A stretch of 64,000 nucleotides of DNA. It comes from Bacteroidales bacterium (GTDB lineage: Bacteria > Bacteroidota > Bacteroidia > Bacteroidales > GCA-2748055). The DNA lies in NCBI GenBank assembly GCA_029210725.1, contig JARGFM010000006.1, positions 83,028 through 147,027 of the forward strand. The letters run 5' to 3'. A program made the position numbers and the translations under genes. This document shows positions 53,092-62,562 of the stretch, one piece after another (position 1 is the first letter of the stretch; every line of letters begins with the position of its first letter). The notes under the pieces are model-generated. The model was not told the origin of the DNA and made no database searches. It saw nothing but the letters and a program-made list of their open reading frames with translations.

Positions 53092-53565
53092 ATGAAAAAG
53101 CTTCCTCTGGTCCTTTTCCTGATCCTCCCCCTGTTCCTCTTCTCGTGTAAGAAGGACGACGGACCCTATATCCAGATCAAGAACATTGAGAACCTGATTT
53201 ATGAAGCCATCCGGGACTTCCGGATCAGTGAAGGGGAAGATGGCCCCTTTGTTCACCAGTATTTTGTTGTGGGTGAGGCACAGATATATTCCTATAAAAT
53301 GGCCAATGGGGTGGTGGAGCTAAATACCGGCGGACTGGATGAGCACTGGGATGCCCTGCTCGAAAAATACAGTTTTTACAACCTCCATGAACTGGTACTT
53401 AAGACTGCATCAGGCGATGAGGATGAAATCCTGCTTGAGTTGCTTCAATTAACGGATGGGGAAGCTGTCCTGCTGGAAGATGTTACACAGTGCGGCGTGG
53501 GAGTAGAATCCGATACCGAAAGGAACAACTACATCACCGTTCTTCTGGCCAAGGCCGATTCCTGA
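53092..53565 (+). CDS. small lipoprotein with a degenerate CAP-like domain
   Basis: 157 residues from MKKLPLVLFLILPLFLFSCKKDDG; the lipobox Cys is at about 19. ATG 53092 is preferred over GTG 53083. The rest shows a weak resemblance to CAP/SCP domains: NIENLIYEAIRDFRISEG at the start, a KMANG segment, and a C-terminal GVGVESDTERNNYITVLLAK like the GVG-YYVTVVFA end of CAP proteins. The usual paired His residues are not evident. Function unknown. Confidence 0.65.
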   Translation: MKKLPLVLFLILPLFLFSCKKDDGPYIQIKNIENLIYEAIRDFRISEGEDGPFVHQYFVVGEAQIYSYKMANGVVELNTGGLDEHWDALLEKYSFYNLHELVLKTASGDEDEILLELLQLTDGEAVLLEDVTQCGVGVESDTERNNYITVLLAKADS

Positions 53566-53648
53566 TTCAATTTCTTTCAAAGAACATCTGATTTTCCTGC
53601 TTTTTCTCAATTCTGATTGAGTATATTTAAACTTTAAACAGACTCATC

Positions 53649-55040
53649 ATGAAAACCAGGATTGAAAAGGATACCATGGGCGAGGTGAAAGTGCCTGCCG
53701 ACAAGTATTGGGGCGCACAAACCCAACGATCAAAAGAGAATTTCAAAATAGGCGATGGCAGGATGCCCAAAGAAATTGTCCAGGCCTTCGGTTACCTAAA
53801 AAAAGCAGCAGCAGCCACCAACCTGGAACTTGGGGTGCTTTCGGAAGAGAAGGCTTACCAGATCATGGAGGTTTGTGATGAGATTATTGAGGGGCAGCTG
53901 GACGATCAGTTCCCTCTGGTGGTCTGGCAGACCGGATCCGGAACCCAATCCAACATGAATGTGAATGAGGTGGTGGCCAACCGGGCCCACGTGATTCAGG
54001 GAAATACACTTGGAGAAGGCAAGCGGCTGATACATCCCAATGACGATGTAAATAAGTCTCAGTCGTCCAATGACACCTTCCCTACCGCCATGCATATCGC
54101 GGCATACAAAGTGCTTACCGAAATTACCATCCCCGGGGTAAAGGATCTGAGGGACACCCTCAAGGAAAAATCAGATGCCTGTATGAACGTGGTAAAGATC
54201 GGCCGCACGCACTGGATGGATGCCACTCCTCTCACACTGGGCCAGGAGTTTTCCGGATATGTATCCCAACTCGATCACGGTTTGAAGGCGCTGATCAACA
54301 GCCTAGATCACCTGACCGAACTGGCCCTGGGCGGGACCGCAGTCGGAACCGGGATCAATACACCGGAAGGGTATGCGACCCTGGTAGCCAGGAACATCGC
54401 CCGCTTTACCGATCTGCCCTTTATTACCGGTTCCAATAAGTTCGAAGGTCTGGCAGCCCATGATGCCATTGTGGAAACCCATGGTGCTCTGAAGACTCTG
54501 GCCGTCAGTCTGATGAAAATAGGCAACGACATCCGCATGCTGGCTTCAGGTCCGCGCTGCGGCATCGGGGAAATCATTATTCCTGCCAACGAACCGGGCT
54601 CTTCCATTATGCCGGGTAAAGTAAATCCCACTCAGGCAGAAGCGCTTACCATGGTCTGTGCCCAGGTGATGGGAAATGATGTGGCCATCAACATCGGAGG
54701 AAGCAATGGCCATTTTGAACTCAACGTATTCAAACCGATGATGATCGCCAATTTCCTGGAATCGGCACGACTCCTTGGAGATGCCTGTAGCTCCTTCAAC
54801 GAAAACTGCGCTCTTGGAATTGAGCCAAACCATGCCAGAATAGAAGAAAACCTGAATAATTCTCTGATGCTGGTCACTGCCCTCAATCCCCATATCGGCT
54901 ATGAGAAAGCGGCTGAAATTGCAAAAAAAGCACACAAAGAAGGCACTACACTGAAGGCGGCTGCCCTGGCTCTGAAATACCTCACGGAAGAGGAGTTCGA
55001 CGAATGGGTCGATCCCTCCAGGATGACCGGATTGCTGTAG
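53649..55040 (+). CDS. fumC: fumarate hydratase, class II
   Basis: 463 residues, normal length. Signatures are [18 protein letters not shown], the [14 protein letters not shown] segment, [30 protein letters not shown] and the superfamily motif [15 protein letters not shown]. It converts fumarate and malate without an iron-sulfur cluster. The location before methylmalonyl-CoA mutase suits a succinate/propionate pathway. Confidence 0.96.
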   Translation: MKTRIEKDTMGEVKVPADKYWGAQTQRSKENFKIGDGRMPKEIVQAFGYLKKAAAATNLELGVLSEEKAYQIMEVCDEIIEGQLDDQFPLVVWQTGSGTQSNMNVNEVVANRAHVIQGNTLGEGKRLIHPNDDVNKSQSSNDTFPTAMHIAAYKVLTEITIPGVKDLRDTLKEKSDACMNVVKIGRTHWMDATPLTLGQEFSGYVSQLDHGLKALINSLDHLTELALGGTAVGTGINTPEGYATLVARNIARFTDLPFITGSNKFEGLAAHDAIVETHGALKTLAVSLMKIGNDIRMLASGPRCGIGEIIIPANEPGSSIMPGKVNPTQAEALTMVCAQVMGNDVAINIGGSNGHFELNVFKPMMIANFLESARLLGDACSSFNENCALGIEPNHARIEENLNNSLMLVTALNPHIGYEKAAEIAKKAHKEGTTLKAAALALKYLTEEEFDEWVDPSRMTGLL

Positions 55041-55085
55041 CGGGTAAGCGCGGCATAATCATGACAAAAAGCATTGTTAGGGTCT

Positions 55086-55107
55086 GCGTAAAGTAGTTAC
55101 TTTATGC
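55086..55107 (+). promoter_or_regulatory. 22-bp dyad upstream of mutA
   Basis: GCGTAAAGTA (55086-55095) and TACTTTATGC (55098-55107) are inverted copies with one mismatch and a 2-bp centre, ending 16 bp before the ATG. It looks like a dimer-binding operator at the start of the methylmalonyl-CoA mutase operon. Confidence 0.55.
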
Positions 55108-55123
55108 TTCAACTTTACCTATC

Positions 55124-56968
55124 ATGAAAGAAGAGGGGAATAAAAAGCTGTATACTGAATTTCCGGAAATCACCACCACCCTGTGGAAAGAGAAGATCAA
55201 GGCCGATCTGAAGGGGGCAGATTACCAGAAAAGCCTGGTATGGAATAGTGATGAAGGTATTCCTGTCAATCCCTTTTACAGGCAGGAGGATATCAAAGAT
55301 CTGGATTACCTGGAGGGAATTGGAAAGCTGAAATATCCATCGGAGGCAGCCAACGGGTGGCTCATATGCCAGCAGCTTAGTCCGGGAAAAAAACTCCGGG
55401 AAACCAACGAAAGAATCAAAGCAGCCCTGAAAGGAGGTGTTCAGGCTGTTCGCCTGCAACTGGGGGAGATCCGGATGGCCGATGTTAACACACTCCAGGA
55501 GCTGTTCGACGGAATCTCCCTTCACGAAACTGAACTTCATTTTGGCGGTTGCCTGAGCGCCGACGCCCTCTATACGGCACTTTGCAAACTGGCAACTCAT
55601 AAAGGAGTCAAAGCTTCAGAATTAAAAGGATGCCTGGGTGCAGATCCCCTGGGGAAAATGGCAGAAACCGGGATTCCCGTTGCAAGTTTTGAAAACCTGG
55701 TAAAGCTGGTGAAGCGGGTAAAAGAGACCTCCCCCGGAATGAAGGTCATCGAGGTACATGGATCGCTGATTCAAAACGCGAGCACCGACCTGGTAGAAGA
55801 ACTGGCCTTTTCTTTGGCAATGGCGAGTGACTATATGGCGATTCTGACCGAAAAAGGAATCGATCCTTTAACGGTTCAGGAAGCCCTCCTGCTGTATCTC
55901 GCTTCCGGCCCCAATTACTTCATGGAGATTGCCAAGCTAAGAGCAGCCCGGATTTTATGGGCAAAAATCGCAGAGGCATACGGAGTAGCGACTTCCCGGG
56001 CACGCATACGTATTCATTCCGTCTCCTCGCAATGGAACATGACCCTTTATGACCCTCACGTAAATATGCTTCGAGGTACTGCCGAGGCCATGTCCTCCAT
56101 TCTCGGGGGAGCTGACCTGGTGAATGTGCTGCCTTATGATTATCCCAATGGGAAAGGCAGTGAATTTTCCGACCGTTTAGCCAGGAATGTACAAATCATT
56201 CTTCGGGAAGAAGCATACTTTGACCGGGTAGCCGACCCGGCTTCAGGCTCCTATTATTTGGAAAGCCTGACCGATTCGCTTGCAGAAAAAGCCTGGGACC
56301 TGTTCTGCGAAGTGGAGTCCCGGGGAGGGTTCCGCCTGGCCTTCGAAGCCGGGTGGATTCAGGAAAAGGTGGAGTCTTCACGCAAGAAAAAAACGGACAG
56401 GGCCTCCTCAGGAAAGGGAAGAATTCTGGGGACCAATGCCTACCCCAATTTCCATGAATTAAATCTTCACCAAAAGATTGCCTCCAGCAAAAAAGACATT
56501 TCTGATACTGCCGCTTCGACCCTCCGGGCACTTCAACCCTTCCGGCTCTCCTGGCCATTTGAACAGCTTCGTTTAGAAACAGAACACAGCGCTAAAAGGC
56601 CCCGGGTACTGCTGCTCAAATACGGGAATCCGGGCTGGATGACTGCCAGAGCCACTTTTGCCGGAAACTTCTTTGCATGTGCAGGTTACGAAATTGTGGA
56701 CCCCAGCCCGTTCAAAAATCTGGAAGAGGGCATCACATACGCTTCAGGCGGAGATTTCAGTATTGTGGTTCTATGCAGCTCGAACGATGTATATGCAGAG
56801 ACCGCCCCCGCTGTTCAGCAAACGCTTTCCGGCCTCTCCATGGTAGTGATAGCAGGTTATCCTGCCGACCACATCGATGAATTGAAAAAAGCCGGGATTG
56901 AGCATTTTATCCACCGGGACAGCAACGTGCTCCAGACCCTGATAAACTTTAACAAGGCACTTCTTTAA
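55124..56968 (+). CDS. mutA: methylmalonyl-CoA mutase small (beta) subunit
   Basis: 614 residues. The TIM-barrel half has LIQNASTDLVEELAFSLA, ANYFMEIAKLRAARILWAKI-like (YFMEIAKLRAARILWA) and MTLYDPHVNMLRGTAEAMS. The C-terminal B12-like domain (RVLLLKYGNPGWMTARATFAG) lacks the cobalamin-binding DxHxxG, as is normal for the non-catalytic subunit. It pairs with MutB to interconvert succinyl-CoA and methylmalonyl-CoA. The mutB gene follows 29 bp later. Confidence 0.93.
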   Translation: MKEEGNKKLYTEFPEITTTLWKEKIKADLKGADYQKSLVWNSDEGIPVNPFYRQEDIKDLDYLEGIGKLKYPSEAANGWLICQQLSPGKKLRETNERIKAALKGGVQAVRLQLGEIRMADVNTLQELFDGISLHETELHFGGCLSADALYTALCKLATHKGVKASELKGCLGADPLGKMAETGIPVASFENLVKLVKRVKETSPGMKVIEVHGSLIQNASTDLVEELAFSLAMASDYMAILTEKGIDPLTVQEALLLYLASGPNYFMEIAKLRAARILWAKIAEAYGVATSRARIRIHSVSSQWNMTLYDPHVNMLRGTAEAMSSILGGADLVNVLPYDYPNGKGSEFSDRLARNVQIILREEAYFDRVADPASGSYYLESLTDSLAEKAWDLFCEVESRGGFRLAFEAGWIQEKVESSRKKKTDRASSGKGRILGTNAYPNFHELNLHQKIASSKKDISDTAASTLRALQPFRLSWPFEQLRLETEHSAKRPRVLLLKYGNPGWMTARATFAGNFFACAGYEIVDPSPFKNLEEGITYASGGDFSIVVLCSSNDVYAETAPAVQQTLSGLSMVVIAGYPADHIDELKKAGIEHFIHRDSNVLQTLINFNKALL

Positions 56969-56997
56969 ACCAATGACCTTCGAGACCTTATACTGAT

Positions 56998-59127
56998 ATG
57001 AGACCAGATTTCAAGCAGATAAATTTTCGCGATTTCAAGGTACCCACGCCTAAGGAGCCAGGCTCCGGTCTGTGGGAAACCCCTGAGCATATCTCCATTA
57101 AACCGGTATATAGTAAAGAGGACCTGGCTCACATGGAGCACCTCCATTATGCAGCGGGTTTGCCTCCATTTTTACGGGGACCCTATTCTGCCATGTATGC
57201 CATGCGCCCCTGGACCATCCGGCAATACGCAGGTTTTTCCACCGCGGAAGAGTCCAATGCTTTTTACCGCCGTAACCTGGCTGCAGGGCAAAAAGGACTT
57301 TCTGTGGCCTTCGACCTGGCCACACACCGCGGATATGATTCCGATCACGAACGCGTGGAGGGTGATGTAGGGAAAGCCGGAGTGGCCATTGATTCCATTC
57401 TGGATATGAAAGTTCTTTTCGATCAGATCCCGCTCAATCAGATGTCGGTCTCCATGACCATGAACGGGGCCGTACTTCCGGTCATGGCTTTCTATATAGT
57501 GGCGGGACTGGAACAGGGGGCTTCCCTGGAAGAGCTAACCGGTACCATCCAGAACGATATTCTCAAAGAATTTATGGTGCGCAATACCTATATCTATCCG
57601 CCGGAGATGTCCATGAGAATAATCGCGGATATTTTTGAATACACCTCCAGGAAGATGCCCAGGTTCAACAGCATCAGTATCTCCGGCTACCACATGCAGG
57701 AGGCTGGCGCCACTGCCGATATCGAGCTGGCCTATACTCTGGCTGACGGACTGGAATACCTGCGTACCGGGGTAAAGGCAGGTATTGATATTGATTCATT
57801 CTCTCCCAGGCTCTCCTTTTTCTGGGCCATTGGCATGAACCATTTTATGGAAATCGCCAAAATGAGAGCTGCCAGGATGTTATGGGCCAAACTGGTAAAA
57901 CAGTTCAATCCGAAAAACCCGAAATCCATGGCTCTGCGGACCCACTCCCAGACTTCGGGCTGGAGCCTGACTGAGCAGGACCCCTTTAATAACGTTGCAA
58001 GGACTTCCATTGAAGCCATGGCCGCGGCACTGGGGCATACCCAATCGCTTCACACCAATGCACTGGATGAGGCCATTGCCCTGCCTACGGATTTCTCCGC
58101 CAGGATTGCAAGAAATACCCAGCTTCATTTGCAGGAAGAGACCGAAATATGCCGTTCTCTGGATCCATGGGCCGGGTCCTACTATGTGGAGAGCCTTACC
58201 CATGAGATAGCCCGGAGAGCCTGGCAGCACATCGAGGAGATCGAAGATCTGGGTGGAATGGCAGCCGCTATTGAGACAGGCATTCCTAAAATGCGTATCG
58301 AAGAAGCTGCCGCCATAAAACAGGCCAGAATTGACAGTGGTAAGGATATCATCGTTGGAGTGAACCGCTACCGCCTCGAAAAGGAAGAACCCATGGACAT
58401 CCTTGAGGTGGACAATTCCGCAGTCCGCCTCTCTCAACTTGAACGCCTCCATATACTAAAAAGTGAACGGGATAATACAAAAGTGCAGGATTCCCTTAAG
58501 GCCATATCTGACTGTGCAAAAAGCGGTAGAGGTAACTTGCTTGAACTATCCATTGAAGCAGCTAAAAGCCGTGCTACCCTGGGTGAGATCTCTTCGGCCA
58601 TTGAGGCGGTTTCGGGACGTTACAAAGCGGTGATCCGCTCCATTTCAGGAATTTACTCGTCTGAATCAGGAGAAGACCCGGCATTCCGGGAGGCCTGCAC
58701 CCTGGCCCGGGAATTTGCCTCCAGGGAGGGGCGCCAACCCCGTATAATGATTGCCAAAATGGGACAGGACGGACACGACCGCGGTGCCAAGGTGGTCAGT
58801 ACCGGATACGCAGATATGGGCTTTGACGTGGATATCGGCCCGCTCTTCCAGACCCCGGGCGAAGCTGCCAAGCAGGCCGTGGAAAACGACGTACATATCC
58901 TGGGGGTCTCATCCCTGGCCGCGGGACACAAAACATTGATTCCACAGGTAATTCATGAACTTAAGAAACTTGGAAGGGAAGATATCATGGTCATTGCCGG
59001 TGGCGTGATCCCCGCTCAGGATTATGATTTTCTGTACCAATCGGGAGTTATTGCCATTTTTGGTCCCGGTACAAAAGTTTCTGAAGCAGGAAAAGAGATC
59101 CTGAAAGTATTACTGGAAACTCATTAG
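56998..59127 (+). CDS. mutB: methylmalonyl-CoA mutase large (alpha) subunit
   Basis: 709 residues. The substrate barrel contains [47 protein letters not shown] and [11 protein letters not shown]. The cobalamin domain has the lower-axial ligand motif in [11 protein letters not shown] (His about 593). It rearranges succinyl-CoA to (R)-methylmalonyl-CoA, the entry to propionate formation, or the reverse. No meaB chaperone or epimerase gene lies in the window. Its stop overlaps the convergent MBL gene by 4 bp. Confidence 0.96.
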   Translation: MRPDFKQINFRDFKVPTPKEPGSGLWETPEHISIKPVYSKEDLAHMEHLHYAAGLPPFLRGPYSAMYAMRPWTIRQYAGFSTAEESNAFYRRNLAAGQKGLSVAFDLATHRGYDSDHERVEGDVGKAGVAIDSILDMKVLFDQIPLNQMSVSMTMNGAVLPVMAFYIVAGLEQGASLEELTGTIQNDILKEFMVRNTYIYPPEMSMRIIADIFEYTSRKMPRFNSISISGYHMQEAGATADIELAYTLADGLEYLRTGVKAGIDIDSFSPRLSFFWAIGMNHFMEIAKMRAARMLWAKLVKQFNPKNPKSMALRTHSQTSGWSLTEQDPFNNVARTSIEAMAAALGHTQSLHTNALDEAIALPTDFSARIARNTQLHLQEETEICRSLDPWAGSYYVESLTHEIARRAWQHIEEIEDLGGMAAAIETGIPKMRIEEAAAIKQARIDSGKDIIVGVNRYRLEKEEPMDILEVDNSAVRLSQLERLHILKSERDNTKVQDSLKAISDCAKSGRGNLLELSIEAAKSRATLGEISSAIEAVSGRYKAVIRSISGIYSSESGEDPAFREACTLAREFASREGRQPRIMIAKMGQDGHDRGAKVVSTGYADMGFDVDIGPLFQTPGEAAKQAVENDVHILGVSSLAAGHKTLIPQVIHELKKLGREDIMVIAGGVIPAQDYDFLYQSGVIAIFGPGTKVSEAGKEILKVLLETH

Positions 59128-59885
59128 CCTATTAGCTTCTTTTCCAACGTTTCATGATATAAAAATAAGCTTAATCCATGGACCTGTTCCTGAAGAAACT
59201 CCTGCTTCTCCGCGAGTTGCAGGGTGGGTTCCAGATCATATCCGCACCACACTTCGTTTTCGAGAAAAACAGCCATGGGGATCAAATCCGAGACAAAACA
59301 AGTTCTCTCCTTCCCTGAACCAATGACCGGCACAGCCATACCCCGGGTGTGCCCGTTAAATACCATGAATTCGATCCCGTCGAGATCCCACTCCTCCAGC
59401 CAGTGAATCCTGTCGAGGTACTTCAGCAGTTCGGTGCAAAAAGAATCTGCCTCCATGGGATCCGGATTCAAGGCATAGTCATAGTGTTCTTTCAAGACAT
59501 GATAACGGGCATGGGGAAAGCGCTTCACAATATTCCCCTGAACACGCTTAAACCCTCCGCTGGCATGATCAAAATGCAGATGTGTAAAAACAACATCGGT
59601 GATCTGCCCCGGTTCCAGACCCTCTCCGGATAAAAGCTCCTCCAATGGAACCGGGATCTCCAGCCCGTACTCCCTTTGAATTCTCAGTGGCAAAAACCCG
59701 GCAGCACCCGGATCAAATAGCACTTTTCGCCCTCCCTTCTCGACCAATAAGGCATTCATAGAAAGCCTCATATATTTATTCTTATCCACTTCATATTGAA
59801 GAGAAATCCGCTCTAAACCAAGGGGTTTGATCATCTCCACAGCCTTCACATTTAAATAGCCACAAGGTATGGTCCTGCATTTCAT
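59124..59885 (-). CDS. MBL-fold metallo-hydrolase
   Basis: 253 residues. The zinc site is [14 protein letters not shown] (HxHxDH, about 93-98), with the later VFNGHTRGM and [11 protein letters not shown] supplying the other ligands. The layout is like that of lactonases/AHL hydrolases or other small MBL enzymes, but the substrate is not evident. Single gene, convergent with mutB. Confidence 0.88.
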   Translation of the reverse strand: MKCRTIPCGYLNVKAVEMIKPLGLERISLQYEVDKNKYMRLSMNALLVEKGGRKVLFDPGAAGFLPLRIQREYGLEIPVPLEELLSGEGLEPGQITDVVFTHLHFDHASGGFKRVQGNIVKRFPHARYHVLKEHYDYALNPDPMEADSFCTELLKYLDRIHWLEEWDLDGIEFMVFNGHTRGMAVPVIGSGKERTCFVSDLIPMAVFLENEVWCGYDLEPTLQLAEKQEFLQEQVHGLSLFLYHETLEKKLIG

Positions 59886-60020
59886 AGTTTATAAAATTAG
59901 GAAACTGAAGGCCCCTTTCAAAACATGAAAAAAAATATTTCCATTATTTTCTTTGTAATAAAGAAATTTGATTCTATTTTTGCACTCCGATAAATTATTA
60001 TCGTTGTTCATGAATAATAC

Positions 60021-60092
60021 GGTCCGTTCGTCTAGGGGTTAGGACGCCAGGTTTTCATCCTGGTAACAGGGGTTCGATTCCCCTACGGACTG
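60021..60092 (+). tRNA. tRNA-Glu (anticodon UUC)
   Basis: A cloverleaf can be drawn: acceptor GGTCCGT with ACGGACT (60085-60091; G-U at the end), a D arm with GGGGTTAGGA, anticodon stem CCAGG/CCTGG around loop TTTTCAT (anticodon TTC), and T arm AGGGG-TTCGATT-CCCCT. No encoded CCA; the discriminator is G. Confidence 0.93.
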
Positions 60093-60124
60093 CGCTTAAG
60101 CCCTGCAAGTCATTGATTTGCAGG
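60079..60124 (+). repeat. direct repeat copy 1 (tRNA-Glu 3' end plus terminator stem), att-like
   Basis: These 46 bp recur without change at 61656-61701. They contain the last 14 bp of tRNA-Glu and most of the terminator hairpin. After one mismatch a further six T also match. Confidence 0.92.
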
Positions 60125-60131
60125 GTTTTTT
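60101..60131 (+). terminator. intrinsic terminator of tRNA-Glu
   Basis: CCCTGCAA (60101-60108) pairs with TTGCAGGG (60118-60125) and is followed by six T. Confidence 0.9.
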
Positions 60132-60188
60132 ATTGCTCCTTGCGATTGGAAACGAATTCTATAACATTTCATGTTTTTAAGAAGTACT

Positions 60189-61430
60189 TTATTCCAGCAT
60201 CCACTTCCACACTGGTTTTATTCTGATTCTTACACCCTCCACTTCAAAATCTCGTTCCATTGATTCGGTAAGTATTAAACCTTCTTTTAAGCCATAAGTA
60301 TTTGCAGCATCCAGGAGTCCGGCAATTTCCCTATTGTAAGTTGATTCAACTTCAATACTCCATGAAACTTGTATCGCTTCTACTATTTTTGATTTTTCCT
60401 TAATCACAAAATCACATTCCTTTTTTTGATTATGGTAATAAATCTCTTTCCCTTTCCTTTTAAGGTCAAGGAAAACCAGATTTTCCAACAAACGACCCTT
60501 GTCCTCTGTATGATGAAAAGCAAGCATTCGAAGCAAACCTAAATCTATAAGGTATCCCTTTTTTGCATTTTGCATTTGTTTCTTCAGGGACACATCATAT
60601 TTATTAACCATAAAAATCAAATAACTATCTTGTAGAAACGCAATATAATTGCTTATTGTGCTTGCATTTTTTACTCCAACCACCTTTGCCAGACTATTAT
60701 AAGACATGAGTTTACCGACATTGCTGGAGATATAATAAACCAGTTCCAACAATTCCTTTTCATTTGTAAGATTATTTCGAACCATTACATCCCTATACAA
60801 CACACTTTCATAGAGCGACTTTAGATATTCCCTATTACCTGACTTTAAATAGTCCGGAAATCCTCCCAATTCAAAGTATGAATTGAACTGTCCCTTTAAT
60901 AAGGCCTTTTCATTTGTTGACAATAATCCTATTTCCGGATAATCTATATTTCTAAGTCTTAGAAATTCTTTGAAAGAAAAAGGGAATAATTCTCTTCTCA
61001 CATACCTCCCCGTTAAGTGAGTCCCTAATTCCCGGCTTAACATCGATGCATTCGAACCAGTTACAAAAACCTTACTGCCATAATCCCTGAGTCGCCTTAT
61101 GTAACGTTCCCACCCTTCAATATTTTGTATTTCGTCAAAATAGTAGGTGTTCTGCGTACCAAAAAGCTCAATGAATAATTCTGTAATAATTTGAAAATCG
61201 CTAACTGTGAATTTCAATACCCGTTCATCATCAAAATTGAAAAAATAATCCGATTCGTTCTGTTTTGATCTGATTTCCTGTAACAATGTTGACTTTCCAC
61301 ATCGTCGAACTCCGGATATTACGACAACTTCACTATCATCTACAAATGACTGATGACGCAAAACATCATCTGGTTTGAGACTTAAAGTTCTCTGATCTAA
61401 TAATACTTCTTTCAATATTTGCTTATTCAT
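60189..61430 (-). CDS. AAA ATPase with C-terminal DUF4143 domain
   Basis: 413 residues. The ATPase part has Walker A VISGVRRCGKSTLLQ (about 35-49), Walker B TYYFDEIQNIEGWE and sensor VFVTGSNASMLS, followed by LTGRYVRRELFPFSFKEFL. The C-terminal DUF4143 part has FELGGFPDYL, YRDVMVRNN, the helix-turn-helix-like SYNSLAKVVGV and a nuclease-like EKSKIVEAIQVSW preceded by ECDFVI, resembling a PD-(D/E)xK core. Such proteins are abundant and variable in Bacteroidota; their function is not known, and a role in defence or mobile DNA has been suggested only by context. Here it lies between tRNA-derived direct repeats. Confidence 0.9.
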   Translation of the reverse strand: MNKQILKEVLLDQRTLSLKPDDVLRHQSFVDDSEVVVISGVRRCGKSTLLQEIRSKQNESDYFFNFDDERVLKFTVSDFQIITELFIELFGTQNTYYFDEIQNIEGWERYIRRLRDYGSKVFVTGSNASMLSRELGTHLTGRYVRRELFPFSFKEFLRLRNIDYPEIGLLSTNEKALLKGQFNSYFELGGFPDYLKSGNREYLKSLYESVLYRDVMVRNNLTNEKELLELVYYISSNVGKLMSYNSLAKVVGVKNASTISNYIAFLQDSYLIFMVNKYDVSLKKQMQNAKKGYLIDLGLLRMLAFHHTEDKGRLLENLVFLDLKRKGKEIYYHNQKKECDFVIKEKSKIVEAIQVSWSIEVESTYNREIAGLLDAANTYGLKEGLILTESMERDFEVEGVRIRIKPVWKWMLE

Positions 61431-61452
61431 AACAATGTAAATTTAATTGTTT

Positions 61453-61508
61453 CTATTCGAATTAGCAACTTTTATTATATACTTTCTATTACGAATAGAC
61501 GGTCGTAT
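61453..61508. promoter_or_regulatory. pair of related 13-bp motifs upstream of the ATPase gene
   Basis: CTATTCGAATTAG (61453-61465) and CTATTACGAATAG (61496-61508) lie 43 bp apart; the second, reversed, reads CTATTCGTAATAG. They are in the probable promoter region of the minus-strand ATPase gene and could be an operator pair. Confidence 0.35.
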
Positions 61509-61655
61509 TATAATCCAGCCTCTCTTTAAAAAACATGCACAAAAAGACATTCATTTCGAATTCACAACCATTATTACGAACCAATTAACAACTACCAAGT
61601 TCTCTCAAAATAAGCAAGTTGCAGATTATCTGTCTTTTAGACTTAAAAACACAGC

Positions 61656-61701
61656 TCCCCTACGGACTGCGCTTAAGCCCTGCAAGTCATTGATTTGCAG
61701 G
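61656..61701 (+). repeat. direct repeat copy 2 (tRNA-Glu 3' end), att-like
   Basis: Identical over 46 bp to 60079-60124. It lacks the rest of the tRNA. The hairpin stem loses its last pair (G to A at 61702), and six T follow. Confidence 0.92.
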
Positions 61702-61727
61702 ATTTTTTGCATATAATTGGAGATATA

Positions 61728-62510
61728 CTATTCCCTGGCACCACTTAACCCTGCTCTAAAACCTTTCAAACTCGCTAAAGCCTCCTCATAAGAAAAGCTA
61801 TTATTTGTTTCCAGAATCTGATTTATCAGTCTGCTTTCTTCTGCACTGGAGATTTCTATATCCATCAACTCCTCGATTTTACGATAAACATTTGATATTT
61901 GAGGAATTAACCCTGAAACATCCATTCCCAGCAGCCTGGATCCTGCTGACTTGAAATTAAAATCAGAGTTTAAATAAATCTCTTCGTAGTGATCTTTTGC
62001 AGCTCGTTCCTGGTTTATTGCAAGGTAATTCTCAATGATAAAGGCTATGTCATCTGCATCCCTGTTATGCAATTGATTTCGATCCCTCCATGCCATTAAT
62101 TTAAGGAGAAATATTCCCCGCAATGAAACAACCTCAATTTCAAATTCCTTATCTATTTTCACAACAAGGGTGTCTTCCTTCGTCTCTTCAAAACCCAGAA
62201 CGGACATTGCAACTGTTTCATCCGGGGGCCAATAAACTTTATCATCTTTCTGCTTAATCTTTCCAAATGGAACAATATCGAATCTAAGTATCTGCTTGTA
62301 TAGAAAGCGTTGTACCTGATTATGATCCTTCTGAATATCCGGATGCTGTAAAAGTTTTACCCGAACTTCTTCAAACCTTTTCCATGATGACAATGCAATT
62401 GCAATATCAAGATCCAGGGTAGCTCTACCGCTTCTCTTTCCGTGCAAAGCCATAATAATATTCATCGCTGTAGCTCAAATAACATAGAAACTAAGATCTT
62501 CACTCTGGAA
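61728..62510 (-). pseudogene. AbiEii-like nucleotidyltransferase (type IV toxin), interrupted by a stop codon
   Basis: The open part from ATG 62465 gives 245 residues with the nucleotidyltransferase signature RATLDLDIAI (two Asp), then RFDIVPFGKIKQKDDKVYWPPDE and IFLLKLMAWRDRN. The same frame continues upstream as FQSEDLSFYVI, then TGA (62475-62477), then ATAMNIIMALHG. Family members, from memory, read FYVIGATA at this place, so TGA looks like a G-to-T change from GGA. A further in-frame TAA lies at 62511-62513. The shortened product would lack the conserved glycine helix start of the active site. The antitoxin-like gene lies directly upstream. Confidence 0.7.
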
Positions 62511-62562
62511 TTAGTCTGATAAAAAGTCTAGTAAGGATTTCAGAAGTGGATGTTGAAACTTA

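Larger units (their letters stand above)
60125..61655. mobile_element. putative insertion between tRNA-Glu-derived repeats
   Basis: The stretch between the two 46-bp repeats holds only one plausible gene, the DUF4143 ATPase on the minus strand, and about 225 bp of A/T-rich DNA. Start-to-start distance of the repeats is 1577 bp. Its base composition is much more A/T-rich than the neighbouring operons. No integrase, transposase or terminal inverted repeat was seen, so the term mobile is an inference from the att-like repeats. Confidence 0.5.

Noticed and set aside
54308..54935. Minus-strand frames of 84-129 codons inside fumC
   Set aside because: They are antisense to the highly conserved fumC coding sequence.
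61447..61716. 89-codon plus-strand frame across the second direct repeat
   Set aside because: Its translation has no domain character and it reads through the tRNA-derived repeat and terminator.
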